Source: Acetobacter estunensis (GTDB lineage: Bacteria > Pseudomonadota > Alphaproteobacteria > Acetobacterales > Acetobacteraceae). Taken from it: a stretch of DNA of 38,889 nucleotides. A program made the position numbers and the translations under genes. This document shows, piece after piece, positions 29,749-38,642 of this stretch (position 1 is its first letter; every line of letters begins with the position of its first letter). Under the pieces are notes generated by a model. That model ran no database searches and had not been told where the DNA came from. It saw nothing but the letters and a program-made list of their open reading frames with translations. Location: contig NZ_JAHRDV010000018.1 in the NCBI RefSeq assembly GCF_019083805.1, positions 1-38,889 of the forward strand, in the 5' to 3' direction.

Positions 29749-30119
29749 GACACTACCGCCCGGGTCAGGGCCACCAGCACGGCACAGCCAAGGGCACCAA
29801 GCGCAATCGTTAGCGCGCGCTCCATGCTAGGGCCGACCGAGTAATGCGTCGTATCCGCCGCGATTGCCGTACGCGTGGCTTGGAACCGCCGATACGCTGC
29901 GGCGAACAGAACAACGCCGAGCGCGACGAACACGACGCCCAGTTCGGCGGTGGCCCCATAAGGGCGCGGTGCGGCGGCATCGTGCTGGTCTGCCGCCAGA
30001 CGCAGGAACAGGTCAAATTTCGCCAGTACGCCGCCGAAGGCCACAATGGCAAGCGCCGTGCGGAGCCAGGCGAGAAAGGTCCGCTCATTGGCCGCGTGAT
30101 CGGTATAGCGCGGGATCAT
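29745..30119 (-). CDS. DUF202 (YidH-like) membrane protein
   Basis: A 124-residue, three-span inner-membrane protein. HAANERTFLAWLRTALAIVAFGGVLAKFDLFLR is the diagnostic DUF202 start (ANERTFLAWxRTxLxxxxfG). Two more spans follow (ELGVVFVALGVVLFAAAYRRF; ALTIALGALGCAVLVALTRAV). Function is unknown. It is coupled to the FAD protein upstream and LysR downstream by ATGA overlaps. Confidence 0.92.
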   Translation of the reverse strand: MIPRYTDHAANERTFLAWLRTALAIVAFGGVLAKFDLFLRLAADQHDAAAPRPYGATAELGVVFVALGVVLFAAAYRRFQATRTAIAADTTHYSVGPSMERALTIALGALGCAVLVALTRAVVS

Positions 30120-31441
30120 ACGGCCTGCGCCAGCCGGTCGGCGACCTCACGGGCCTGCACGCGGATTTCCGGAATGGCAATGGACTCCAGCAGCACGCCG
30201 AGCCGCGCCGGGCCGATTGTAAACAGATCGTCCGCCACGTCGCCCTCCGCGTTGATGAGCGCACCGTCCGGCGTGCAGGACAGGCCCGCGCCCTTGAAAC
30301 CAGGAACTATCTCACCCCGATTGAACAAATCGTGCAGCAAGGGCGCGTCTGCGCGTTGGTATTTCAGGCTGGGGCCGGTACAGTTGATGACGTGGGCGGC
30401 GGTGATCGTCATGTCGTCGCCGGCCCTGACGATCAGGCCATCTTCGCCGGTGCTGATTGCGGTCACGCGCCCGTCAAGCACGCGCAAGGTTCCGGCCTGA
30501 CGCTCCTGGTCAAGGATATCTGCAATATGCGGAGCCATACGATGCCGCAGGATTTCCCAGCGCCGTAGCAAATGCCGCTGGAAACGGGATTTTTCGACAT
30601 CCGGCAGCGCCAGCCACAGCGTGTTGATGACCGGACGCATGCTGTCCACCGCCGCCCGCCAGTCGGTGCCGCGTTTCAGTGCCGCATGGAAAGCGCGCAG
30701 GTAGGCGAGTGCGGTTGATGCTGTATTTCCGGGTGTAAAGACAGGTGCTGGCAGCTTCGTGTATGCCGCATGCCGTTCGGGAAACAGGCCGCGACGCGAC
30801 AGGGCCGTCACCTGTCCGCGGTGGCCGTTCTCCCGCAGACGCAGCAGTACGTCGATCGTGGTCAGGCCGGTGCCGATCAGCGTCACCGCGTCATCGGGCG
30901 CAACGTTGGCCAATGCCCGTTCATCCCAGGCGTTGTGGTGATAGCGGCCGGTGTCGTCCAGTTCGCGCGGGATACCGGGCAGGCACGCCGGATCGAAATG
31001 CCCGGAAGCCAGCACGACCTGTCTGGCATATAGCACCTCCCCGTCAGCGAGTGTCACGGCAAAGCCGCCGTCGATCCGGTGACAACCGACGGCGCGCTGC
31101 CGGACGTGCTCAGGAGCTGCGATAGAATGCAGGTTGCGAAGATAAAGGCCATAGAGCGCGCGCGGTACGAACTCCCCGTCATCGATCGTGCCGGGCACGT
31201 TCTCGGCCAGCCAGCGCAAGAAGTGGTCGGGGTCGGCCGGGTCGGCGCTCATGCCCTTGGCCGGGACATTCAGGAGATTTTTCAATGACGGTGTTGAGTA
31301 AGCGAGCCCGAAGCCGGGACGGTCGGACGGATCGACCAGCGTCGCAGTCATACCGTAGCGGGTGGCGAGGTTCCACGCCGTCAGCGTGCCGCTTGCGCCC
31401 CCACCGATGATGACGATGTCGTGTTGATCGGGCTCGGTCAT
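30116..31441 (-). CDS. FAD/NAD(P)-binding protein (NAD_binding_9 type)
   Basis: A 441-residue flavoprotein-like protein with a Rossmann FAD motif at the N-terminus (DIVIIGGGASGTLTAWNLA, residues 8-26). It then has RPGFGLAYSTPSLKNLLNVPAKGMSADPADPDHFLRWL and FVPRALYGLYLRNL, typical of the YdhS-like FAD-NAD(P)-binding family. A second GxGxT-like motif is VTLIGTGLTTIDVLLRLRENGHRG. The C-terminal part has INCTGPSLKYQRAD and LFTIGPARLGVLLES. The reaction is unknown; FAD-dependent oxidation of a sulfur or thiol compound would suit the neighbours but is speculative. First gene of a four-gene coupled operon. Confidence 0.87.
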   Translation of the reverse strand: MTEPDQHDIVIIGGGASGTLTAWNLATRYGMTATLVDPSDRPGFGLAYSTPSLKNLLNVPAKGMSADPADPDHFLRWLAENVPGTIDDGEFVPRALYGLYLRNLHSIAAPEHVRQRAVGCHRIDGGFAVTLADGEVLYARQVVLASGHFDPACLPGIPRELDDTGRYHHNAWDERALANVAPDDAVTLIGTGLTTIDVLLRLRENGHRGQVTALSRRGLFPERHAAYTKLPAPVFTPGNTASTALAYLRAFHAALKRGTDWRAAVDSMRPVINTLWLALPDVEKSRFQRHLLRRWEILRHRMAPHIADILDQERQAGTLRVLDGRVTAISTGEDGLIVRAGDDMTITAAHVINCTGPSLKYQRADAPLLHDLFNRGEIVPGFKGAGLSCTPDGALINAEGDVADDLFTIGPARLGVLLESIAIPEIRVQAREVADRLAQAV

Positions 31442-31517
31442 ATCATAACTCTCCTGGATTGCGTGTCACCAGAATGATCCGAAGCTTCTGAACCATCCAT
31501 GAGATTGTCTAGATTGG

Positions 31518-31526
31518 AACGTTCGA
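31518..31526 (-). promoter_or_regulatory. Shared TCGAACGTT motif, copy 3
   Basis: TTTCGAACGTTCC on the minus strand, 77 nt before the FAD-protein start, nearly the same distance as copy 1 from its gene. The core GAACGTTC is itself palindromic. Confidence 0.45.
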
Positions 31527-31576
31527 AACTATCGAACTGTCTCCCTGACCTTCGCATACAACATAATTGCCGCCAG

Positions 31577-32170
31577 TCATGCTTCCGTTGCAGGCACAGC
31601 AGCTAAACGCACAAGCGTTCGGTAAACCGTCGGCCGTGACACTGAAAAGACGGCGGCGAGATCGCTGATCGAGTAATCGCCGGTGTCGTACATCCGGCGC
31701 AGTTCCTTCTGCTGCCGCTCGGAGAGCTTGGGCTTCTTGCCGCGCAGTTTGCCCTTGGCACGGGCAACCGCCATGCCTTCGCGGGTTCGCATCCGGATCA
31801 GGTCGGCCTCGAACTCGGCGAATGTTGCGAGGATATTGAAGAAGAGCTTGCCCATCGGATCGGACGGGTCATGCACGCTGGCACCGAGCTGGAGGCGTAC
31901 GCCCCTGGCGGCGAGGTCGTCTCCGATCGCTCGCGCGTCCGGCACCGATCGGGCCAGCCGATCGAGTTTTGGCACGACGAGGGTGTCACCGCGTCGCACA
32001 GCTGCCAGAGCCTGATCCAGGCCAGGGCGGGTCCGGGTCGTTCCGGTGAATCCCTTGTCAGTATAGATCCGTTCAGCGGCGATCCCGAGGTTGAGCAGGG
32101 TCTCACGCTGCACGGCGAGGTCCTGCTTGTCGGTCGAGCAGCGGGCGTAGCCAATCAGGACGTGCGTCAT
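31577..32170 (-). CDS. tnpR: Serine recombinase/resolvase TnpR (element 2)
   Basis: A 197-residue resolvase from ATG 32170: MTHVLIGYARCSTDKQDLAVQRETLLNLG with the nucleophile Ser in YARCST. It continues VVPKLDRLARSVPDARAIGDDL, GKLFFNILATFAEFEADLIRMRTREGMAVARAKGKLRGKKP and a C-terminal HTH (YSISDLAAVFSVSRPTVYRTL). It is divergent from tnpA 2 with a 156-bp gap, the standard Tn3-type arrangement. It is only distantly similar to tnpR 1, so the two elements are of different lineages. Confidence 0.94.
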   Translation of the reverse strand: MTHVLIGYARCSTDKQDLAVQRETLLNLGIAAERIYTDKGFTGTTRTRPGLDQALAAVRRGDTLVVPKLDRLARSVPDARAIGDDLAARGVRLQLGASVHDPSDPMGKLFFNILATFAEFEADLIRMRTREGMAVARAKGKLRGKKPKLSERQQKELRRMYDTGDYSISDLAAVFSVSRPTVYRTLVRLAAVPATEA

Positions 32171-32326
32171 GGGAAATATTGTAACGTATAAGGACCCTTC
32201 ATCGCAAAACATATCGTACTATCTATATGAGACTCTGTTCTTGGCCGTTTTCCATGGGTCATCTGGTCGGCCAGAGCGGGTCCGTTCAACGATCCCCTTC
32301 CGGACACATGAAGGAGACATCCGATC
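32171..32326. promoter_or_regulatory. Intergenic region of Tn3 element 2 (expected res site)
   Basis: A 156-bp gap between divergent tnpR and tnpA, the usual position of res and both promoters. AT-rich stretches (AAACATATCGTACTATCTATATGAG) could hold -10 elements. Individual subsites are not resolved by eye. An RBS-like GAAGGAGA precedes tnpA. Confidence 0.5.
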
Positions 32327-35284
32327 ATGGCGCGGCGCCGTCTTCTGACCCGTGAAGCTCTCGCCCGACATTACGAGCCTTCTGTCGATGATCGCGAGAT
32401 CACGAGACATTTTACACTCAGCCAGGATGACTTCGATCTGATCGCAACCCGCCGCGGAGAAACCTCCCGATTGGGTTTTGCGATGGTCATGCTCTACATG
32501 CGCTGGCCGGGACGGGTGCTGGAATCTGGTGAAACACCACCGGCTCCCATTCTGTCATTTGTTGCGCGGCAGCTCGACCTGTCCCCTGGGCTCTGGTCCC
32601 ATTACGGACGTCGTGACGAAACCCGTCGATCCCATCTGGCCCACCTGATGAAGCGTTATGGCTACCGAACCTTCGATCGGTCGGCATTTCATGACATGAC
32701 CGGTTTCGCGATGCCAATTGCACATCATGTGACCCAGCCATCCCGCATGGCTGCGATCCTGATTGACGAGATGCGTCGCCGAAGCATTCTCCTGCCGTCG
32801 GTCACTGTCATTGAAGCCTTGGTGCGCCGTGCTCGCCAGCAGGCCGATCACCTTGTCCATGACGTCCTTGCAGGGGATCTGCCGCCGGAAACCCGTTGTC
32901 GTTTGGACAAAATGCTGGAGCGTCGTGGCGATCGCAGTGCCTCCTCGCTCTCGTGGCTGCGTAACCCGCCCCTGTCACCAGCCGCGCGCAATATCCTGCG
33001 ATTGCTGGAACGCCTGGAGTATGTACGATCCCTGAACCTCGACAGCGCTCGCGCCACGACCATACCGCGTGTGGCCTTTGACCGTTTGAGCGAAGAAGCT
33101 GCCCGGATTACGCCCCAGCATCTGGCCGAGCTTCGGTCATCCCGTCGTTACGCCATTCTGGTGGCAGCCGGGGTCCGACTTGAGGAGGTTCTAACCGACG
33201 CGACCCTCACAATGATGGACAAACTCCTCGGAAGCATGATGCGCCGTGCCGAGCACCGGATCCGTGACAAAGCGATTGTCACCATGCGATCGTTGCAGGC
33301 CCAGCTTCGTCTGCTGACAACCTCCTGCCGTCATCTGATTGAGGCGCGTGATCAGGGTGTTGATTCACTGTCTGCCATTACGGGAATTGACTGACCCCGC
33401 CTCCAGGACGCCATCGGCAGGGCTGAAACCCTGACAGCTCCAGAGACCATTGATCGCACGGCCGAACTGATCAACCGGCATCGCTCTCTTCGTCCTGCCA
33501 TTGGTCCATTCCTGAACGCGTTCCAGTTTCAGGGTGGTCGCACGGTACAGGGATTACTGAAGGCGGTGCAGATCATTGGAGACCTCTATCGGACCGGTAA
33601 ACGCCGCTTGCCTGACTCCTGTCCGATCCGTTTCATTCCGCCTTCCTGGCACAGCTTTGTCAGGCCAGAGGGAACAGTCATACGACAGGCTTACGAACTC
33701 TGTGTTCTGACCCAGCTGCGCGAGCGTCTGCGTGCCGGAGACATCTGGGTAACGGAAAGTCGCCAATACCGCGCATTCGACACCTACCTTCTTCCGGAAG
33801 CCACGTTTGCAGCGATGCGCGCGCAAGGACCGTTGCCTCTGGCGATCAATGCTACGGCTGACACGTTCCTTTCTCAACGGCGTGCAGTGCTGGAAACCGC
33901 GCTGAACCGGGTGACGGCTCTTGCCAGGAAGGGCGAGTTGTCACAGGTCCGGCTTGATGCACATGGTCTTGTGATTTCGCCTCTGAAAGCAATTACACCC
34001 CCTGCTGTGGAAGAGTTGAGGCGGGCGGCTTACGACCGGCTGCCACGGATCAAGATTACTGATCTTCTGCTGGAAGTGGACCGCTGGATCAGCTTCACCG
34101 ACTGCTTTACCCATCGCCGTTCCAGCCGTGTCGCGGATGACAAAAACGCCCTGCTGACGGTGATCCTGGCGGATGGGATTAATCTTGGCCTGACACGCAT
34201 GGCCGACACCTGTCAGGGTGCCACTCTGCGCCAGTTGGCGCATCTGCATGACTGGCATATCAGCGAGGCCGGATACGCCGAAGCCCTTGGCCGTATGGTT
34301 GCAGCCCATCGTGGGCTGCCCCTGGCGTCACTCTGGGGAGACGGCACATCGTTCTCAAGTGATGGTCAATTGTTTCATGCAGGTGGCAGAGGCGCTGCGA
34401 TCAGCGATATCAATGCGCGCAATGGCAGTGAACCGGGCGTCAGTTTCTACACCCACATCTCCGATCAGTATGATCCGTTTTCGACCCGGGTGATTGCTGC
34501 GACGGCCGGTGAAGCGCCCTATGTTCTGGATGGACTGCTTTATCATGCTAACGGACTTTCCATTGAAGAGCATTATACAGATACGGGTGGGGCATCGGAT
34601 CATGTTTTCGGGCTGATGCCCTTCTTTGGTTATCGATTTGCGCCCAGGATACGGGATCTGAAAGAGCGGAAACTTCACCTTTTTCCGGGACAACACCCGG
34701 GCGAACTTCTGGGTGGGATGGCCGGTGACCTGATCAATACCAACCATATTGTGGAACACTGGGACGACCTGCTGCGTCTCGTCACATCTATTCGGAGTGG
34801 AACCGTGACCGCTTCGGCCATGCTGCGCAAACTCGGATCTTACCCCCGTCAGAATGGTCTGGCTGTGGCTTTGCGCGAAGTCGGCCGGATCGAACGGTCA
34901 ATTTTTATGCTCGACTGGATACAGGATCTGGATTTGCGCAGACGAACCCAGGCTGGACTCAATAAGGGAGAAGCCCGGAATGCGCTGGCTCGGGCGCTCT
35001 TCTTCAATCAGCTTGGCGAACTGCGGGATCGGCGTTTTGAAAATCAGGCCTATCGGGCGTCAGGTCTGAACCTGCTGGTGGCAGCGGTCATCCTATGGAA
35101 TACGCGCTATCTTCAGTCTGCCATCACGACGCTCGGTATTTCAGATGACCTGGCCCAGCATATCGCACCCCTCGGCTGGGAGCATATTTCTCTGACAGGC
35201 GACTATCGCTGGAATGTCGATGAGCAGCCCGAAGCTGGCGCGTTACGACCGCTTCGGGTACCTGCATCCCTACTTGTTGCGTGA
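32327..35284 (+). pseudogene. tnpA: Tn3-family transposase with one in-frame TGA (element 2)
   Basis: The frame from ATG 32327 is a full-length Tn3 transposase (985 codons before the terminal stop) apart from a TGA at 33392-33394 (codon 356). It reads ...SALSGID-stop-PRLQDAIGRAETL; TGG (Trp) to TGA is the likely change. N-terminal DUF4158-like domain: YEPSVDDREITRHFTLSQDDFDLIATRRGETSRLGFAMVML. DDE residues: Asp679 (SFSSDGQ), Asp752 (YTDTGGASDHVF), Glu882 (LNKGEARNALARALFFN). The C-terminal ASGLNLLVAAVILWNTRYLQ...LGWEHISLTGDYRW is complete. Without readthrough or reversion it is inactive. Confidence 0.92.
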
Positions 35285-35317
35285 GCCTCAATGTGGCCAG
35301 TTCTACAGGTGTTCACT

Positions 35318-35355
35318 CCAAGCGTACGTAAAATACACTTTCGTGTCGTGATCCC
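35318..35355. repeat. Tn3-family terminal inverted repeat, right
   Basis: This 38-bp sequence starts 33 nt after the tnpA 2 stop and ends in CCC at 35353-35355. It is 31/38 complementary to the repeat at 19202-19239, with an identical 10-bp core CACTTTCGTG and inner CGTACG. Position next to the tnpA 3' end and outer GGG are as expected for Tn3 elements. Confidence 0.78.
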
Positions 35356-35679
35356 TTCATAGGGGGATATGTCTGTCATTTCTTTGTCCTGTAGATGATT
35401 TTTACTTTTCTGTTGCCGGATCCAGTCTGAAATTTGTGGCTGTCCTCCCGTCATGAAGGTCGCGGGTGTGAGATTATTTTTTCAATTTCAACGTTCGGAG
35501 CGTCGGATGTAGGTTTTTCCGGAATTTCCAGTCATTTTATATATTAGCATTGCATAATATTTAACTTCACGACTCCGGGATTTCCTCTCCCTGTGAAAAC
35601 AGGAAAGAAGAAATCATGGAAATCGCAGCGCAGGGGTATGCAATCTGATCGGCTGTTGGACTGACTGTTGTGGCTGCGC
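35356..35679. other. Intergenic stretch right of the transposon
   Basis: No gene is supported here. A small hairpin CCTGT-GAAA-ACAGG (35590-35603) lies downstream of the rhodanese gene on the minus strand and might end its transcript, though it lacks a clear T tract. A CGAACGTT-like sequence occurs near 35490 but faces no gene start. Confidence 0.5.
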
Positions 35680-36198
35680 TTAGCGGTTCCATGGAGCGTG
35701 AGCTACGACCCGTGCCAGGCCGCAAAAACCTGTCAGTCCAGCAACGGTAAGGCCCGCGCCAAAAAAGCCGGTCAGCAGGAAATACCATGGGCTTACAAAA
35801 AAGCCGAGAAGGCTGCCTGTGAGAACAAGTAATCCGATGATGAGTTGCACCTGACGGTCGAGGGGCAGGACTTTCCGGCCGCTTCTTTGTAATGGCAGGC
35901 CTTCCTTCATCCAGGACTCGATGCCTCCTTCAAGATTATAGAGAGTGAGGCTGGGGTCTTCGGCCAATAGTTTCTTGCAGGCAGAAGCACCACGACCACC
36001 CTTGCGACAATAAATGACCAGATTTTTGTCAGCATGAGGCGGCAGAATGGCCTTTTTGATTGAGCCCAGTGGCAGAAGGGTCGCGCCGGAAATGGACTCG
36101 GATGCAAATTCCGAGGGCTCTCGCACATCGACCAGGGCGACTTTCTTCTGCTCCAGCCAATCGTTCAGGGTTTTTGCATCCACGGACTGCATTGTCAT
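35680..36198 (-). CDS. Rhodanese-membrane fusion (YgaP-like)
   Basis: A 172-residue protein: an N-terminal rhodanese domain (residues ~5-105; VALVDVREPSEF, catalytic Cys64 in IYCRKGGRG) and a C-terminal two-helix DUF2892/YgaP-type membrane hairpin (VQLIIGLLVLTGSLLGFFVSPWYFLLTGFFGAGLTVAGLTGFCGLARVV). It should transfer sulfane sulfur at the inner face of the cytoplasmic membrane. It lies 18 nt after the ArsR-type sensor in the same direction, so it is a likely target and operon partner in persulfide/sulfide detoxification. Confidence 0.93.
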   Translation of the reverse strand: MTMQSVDAKTLNDWLEQKKVALVDVREPSEFASESISGATLLPLGSIKKAILPPHADKNLVIYCRKGGRGASACKKLLAEDPSLTLYNLEGGIESWMKEGLPLQRSGRKVLPLDRQVQLIIGLLVLTGSLLGFFVSPWYFLLTGFFGAGLTVAGLTGFCGLARVVAHAPWNR

Positions 36199-36216
36199 TT
36201 TACATGAACTTCCTAA

Positions 36217-36540
36217 TCAAGGGTGTTCGCGACAGAAGATCAGCTGAAGCACGGCAAGTACTGCCTGTGCTTCAGCGCTGCAAAGTCGATAATAGATCAT
36301 CAGGCCGCGTCGTTCTGAAGTAATCAGACCAGCATCTTTAAGTCGCGCCAGATGTTGAGACAGGGCCGACTGCGATAATCCAACGGCTTCAGCGATATCT
36401 CCGACATTTTTTTCACCGGAGACAAGGTGGCACAGCACCATCAGTCGGTTGGCATTGGCGAGTTCCTTGAGAAACCTCTCTGCTTCCGAGGCATGACGCT
36501 GCATGGCTTCATGGGAGAGGGATAGGTTTCGTTTTTCCAC
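36217..36540 (-). CDS. bigR: ArsR-family persulfide sensor (BigR/SqrR/YgaV-like)
   Basis: A 107-residue winged-helix repressor (HASEAERFLKELANANRLMVLCHLVSGEKNVGDIAEAVGLSQSALSQHLARLKDAGLITSERRGLMIYYRLCS). It lacks an arsenic CxC box but has Cys37 (VLCHLV) and Cys103 (LIFCREHP). Their 66-residue spacing equals that of the redox pair in BigR (Cys42/Cys108) as I recall it. Persulfides would link the pair and release DNA. A perfect 8-bp inverted repeat lies 24 nt upstream. Confidence 0.9.
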   Translation of the reverse strand: MEKRNLSLSHEAMQRHASEAERFLKELANANRLMVLCHLVSGEKNVGDIAEAVGLSQSALSQHLARLKDAGLITSERRGLMIYYRLCSAEAQAVLAVLQLIFCREHP

Positions 36541-36563
36541 GTTGATACCTTATTGCAGAATTC

Positions 36564-36585
36564 TATTTTAGCAATATCTAAAATA
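36564..36585. promoter_or_regulatory. Operator of the BigR-like repressor
   Basis: TATTTTAG (36564-36571) and CTAAAATA (36578-36585) form a perfect inverted repeat with a 6-bp spacer, just upstream of the repressor start (36540). An AT-rich palindrome of this kind is what BigR/SqrR proteins bind, so autoregulation is likely. Confidence 0.75.
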
Positions 36586-36677
36586 CTTAATCCAAATCGT
36601 AAAGTGTCTTTCCGTATGGATGCCGGTATATGCCTCGTGAAATATGCCAGATAATGATTTCTGTAATTTCGTCTATG

Positions 36678-36743
36678 TTTTCAAATATTTTTTGAAAAAA
36701 CATGACATTCCGCATCCTTTTCATGCGAATTGCAGAATGTCAT
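36678..36743. terminator. Stem-loops between the aminotransferase and BigR genes
   Basis: Two structures: TTTTCAAA/TTTGAAAA (36678-36698), and a nested hairpin with outer arms ATGACATTC (36702-36710)/GAATGTCAT (36735-36743) and inner arms CGCAT (36711-36715)/ATGCG (36723-36727). They lie downstream of the minus-strand aminotransferase and may end its transcript; on the minus strand the second is followed by an AT-rich stretch. A small structured RNA is an alternative. Confidence 0.45.
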
Positions 36744-36874
36744 CAGTTAGACGCCGGAAGCGAATAAGGATTGCAGTTTCCAGTGGTCTGCACTGAGTGT
36801 TTTTCCGGCTTTGGAAGCGGCAGAAGAACACTCGGCATAATTTTCTTAACGAACAATGGGGGGAGTATGCCCCT

Positions 36875-38014
36875 TTATTTGTCCGTTTTCGCTGAAAACC
36901 AGGGAATCATGCGGGCAATAGCTTCTTCAATCCTGTCGGTTGAAACCGCGAAGCTGAAGCGCATGAATTTGTGGCCATTGACCGGGTCGAAATCAATTCC
37001 GGGCGCAGTTGCAACACCTGTATCGCGCAGCAGTTCTTCGCAAAATATCAGACTGTTGTCAGTCAGATGTCCGATATCGGCATAAACATAAAACGCGCCA
37101 TCAGGGGGGGGTATATTGTTCAAGCCCATCTGTGGGAGAGCTTGCAGGAGAAGATCGCGGTTCTTGCGATAGGTCACAAGATGCCCTTCCAGCTCCTCGC
37201 TGCAATCAAAGGCGACCAGCCCGGCGTGCTGGCTCAGGGAAGAAGGTGTCAGGAACAGATTGCCCATGCGGGCACGCGCCTTGTCGATCATGTCTTCGGG
37301 AATGATCAGCCATCCCAGACGCCAGGGTGCCATGCTGAAATATTTGGAAAAGCTGTTCACGATCAGCGCTTCCGGTTCATATTCCAGAGCGCTGTGCGCT
37401 GGTTCACCATAGCTCAGACCGTGGTAAATTTCGTCGGAGATGATCCGGATATTGCGCTCGCGGCAGACGCGGACGATGGCGCGGAATTCCTGTTCCGGCA
37501 GGATGGTCCCCGTAGGGTTGGCGGGACTGGCGATAATCAGGGCGTCCGGTGCGGGCACAAGCGCTTCGATGGCGCGCGCTGTCAGTTGGAAGCATTCTTT
37601 CTCGCCACACGGGATTTCAACCGGGACCATGTGAAGGCTTTTCAGCGTGTTGCGATAGGCAACGTAACCCGGCCGGGCCAGAGCAACGCGCATGCCGGGT
37701 GTGAGGCTGGACAGCAGGGCCAGAACCAGAGCCGGTGACGCGCCACAGGTCAGAATGACCTGCTGCGGGCGGATGCTGACGCCATATGTGTCGTGATAAT
37801 GCCGGGCGATCCGTTCACGAAGGGCCTGACTTTCCCAATATCCCATCGGATCTGTGGCCAGAACATGTTGTGCGCGTTCGATGGCCTTGGTCGGCGCCCC
37901 GGTGGAGGGCTGGCCAAATTCCATGTGAATGATGTCCTGTCCCTCGGCTGCGAGACGGTGGGCCAGAGCGCTGAGTTCAATGGCGTGGAACGGTGCGATT
38001 TCGGGAACGGACAT
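36875..38014 (-). CDS. PLP-dependent aminotransferase (class I/II)
   Basis: A 379-residue fold-type I aminotransferase of the aspartate-aminotransferase group. Visible active-site residues are Asn166 (SPANPTGT), Asp194 and Tyr197 (ISDEIYHGLSYG), Lys224 binding PLP (NSFSKYFSMAPWRLGW) and the C-terminal Arg of FMRFSFAVS. It transfers amino groups between an amino acid and a 2-oxo acid; the exact substrate is not evident. It is divergent from the pabB fragment (118-bp gap). It looks like a core metabolic gene rather than plasmid cargo. Confidence 0.92.
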   Translation of the reverse strand: MSVPEIAPFHAIELSALAHRLAAEGQDIIHMEFGQPSTGAPTKAIERAQHVLATDPMGYWESQALRERIARHYHDTYGVSIRPQQVILTCGASPALVLALLSSLTPGMRVALARPGYVAYRNTLKSLHMVPVEIPCGEKECFQLTARAIEALVPAPDALIIASPANPTGTILPEQEFRAIVRVCRERNIRIISDEIYHGLSYGEPAHSALEYEPEALIVNSFSKYFSMAPWRLGWLIIPEDMIDKARARMGNLFLTPSSLSQHAGLVAFDCSEELEGHLVTYRKNRDLLLQALPQMGLNNIPPPDGAFYVYADIGHLTDNSLIFCEELLRDTGVATAPGIDFDPVNGHKFMRFSFAVSTDRIEEAIARMIPWFSAKTDK

Positions 38015-38132
38015 GCATGACCCATGGGGTTGTCTGAAACTTTGGCCCTGATAGCAGAGATGGAATGAAAGAGGAAAAAGACCAGCACAAAGACGCTTAA
38101 TCTTCTGCTGCGAACCGGGCTAAAAAGCACGA

Positions 38133-38642
38133 ATGATATGTTCCGAGATTTTCAAGACAGAGCTTGCTTGGCGCCCGCCCGAGGATTTTCTCGGATTTGC
38201 TTCCGGAGCATCGTCCTGCGTCATGCTGGACAGCGGTGGAGAGTCGCCTGAGGGGCGCTGGTCATGGCTCTGTCCACGACCAGTCTCCACACTCGTGTTG
38301 CGACAGGGGGTTCTGAAGCGTGACGGTGTGGAAATCGCGCAGGGGACGGATGTCTGGTCTTGTATCCGTGCGATGTTGCGTCCACGCAGTGCGGAAGATC
38401 TGCCTTTTCCCGGAGGCGTGATCGGTTTGGCGTCTTATGAAGCGGGCATGCGGCTGGAGCGGATTGCGTCACGGCACATGAGCGATGAACCCGAACTCAT
38501 TGCCATGCTGTGTGATGATTTTTTCGCTTTTGACCGGCTGGAAAAGCGCCTTTGGTGGGTCAGTCATTCGGCAGCGCCTGTGCCGGAAATTCCGGTCGTT
38601 CTGGACGCGGAAATCTCACGGAAGGGTTGTACATCGGGTTAG
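38133..38642 (+). pseudogene. pabB: pabB-like aminodeoxychorismate synthase component I, cut by IS1380
   Basis: From ATG 38133 the frame reads FLGFASGASSCVMLDSGGESPEGRWSWLCPRP, then LPFPGGVIGLASYEAGMRLERIASRH and LIAMLCDDFFAFDRLEKRLWWVS. The F.GGviGl.sYE.g..lE and aiwlyd.f..fD elements are those of the N-terminal half of PabB/anthranilate synthase I-type enzymes. After VVLDAE, about residue 157-159, the frame enters the IS1380 end (near 38604) and stops at 38642. The chorismate-binding C-terminal domain is absent, so the gene is disrupted here. Confidence 0.78.
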
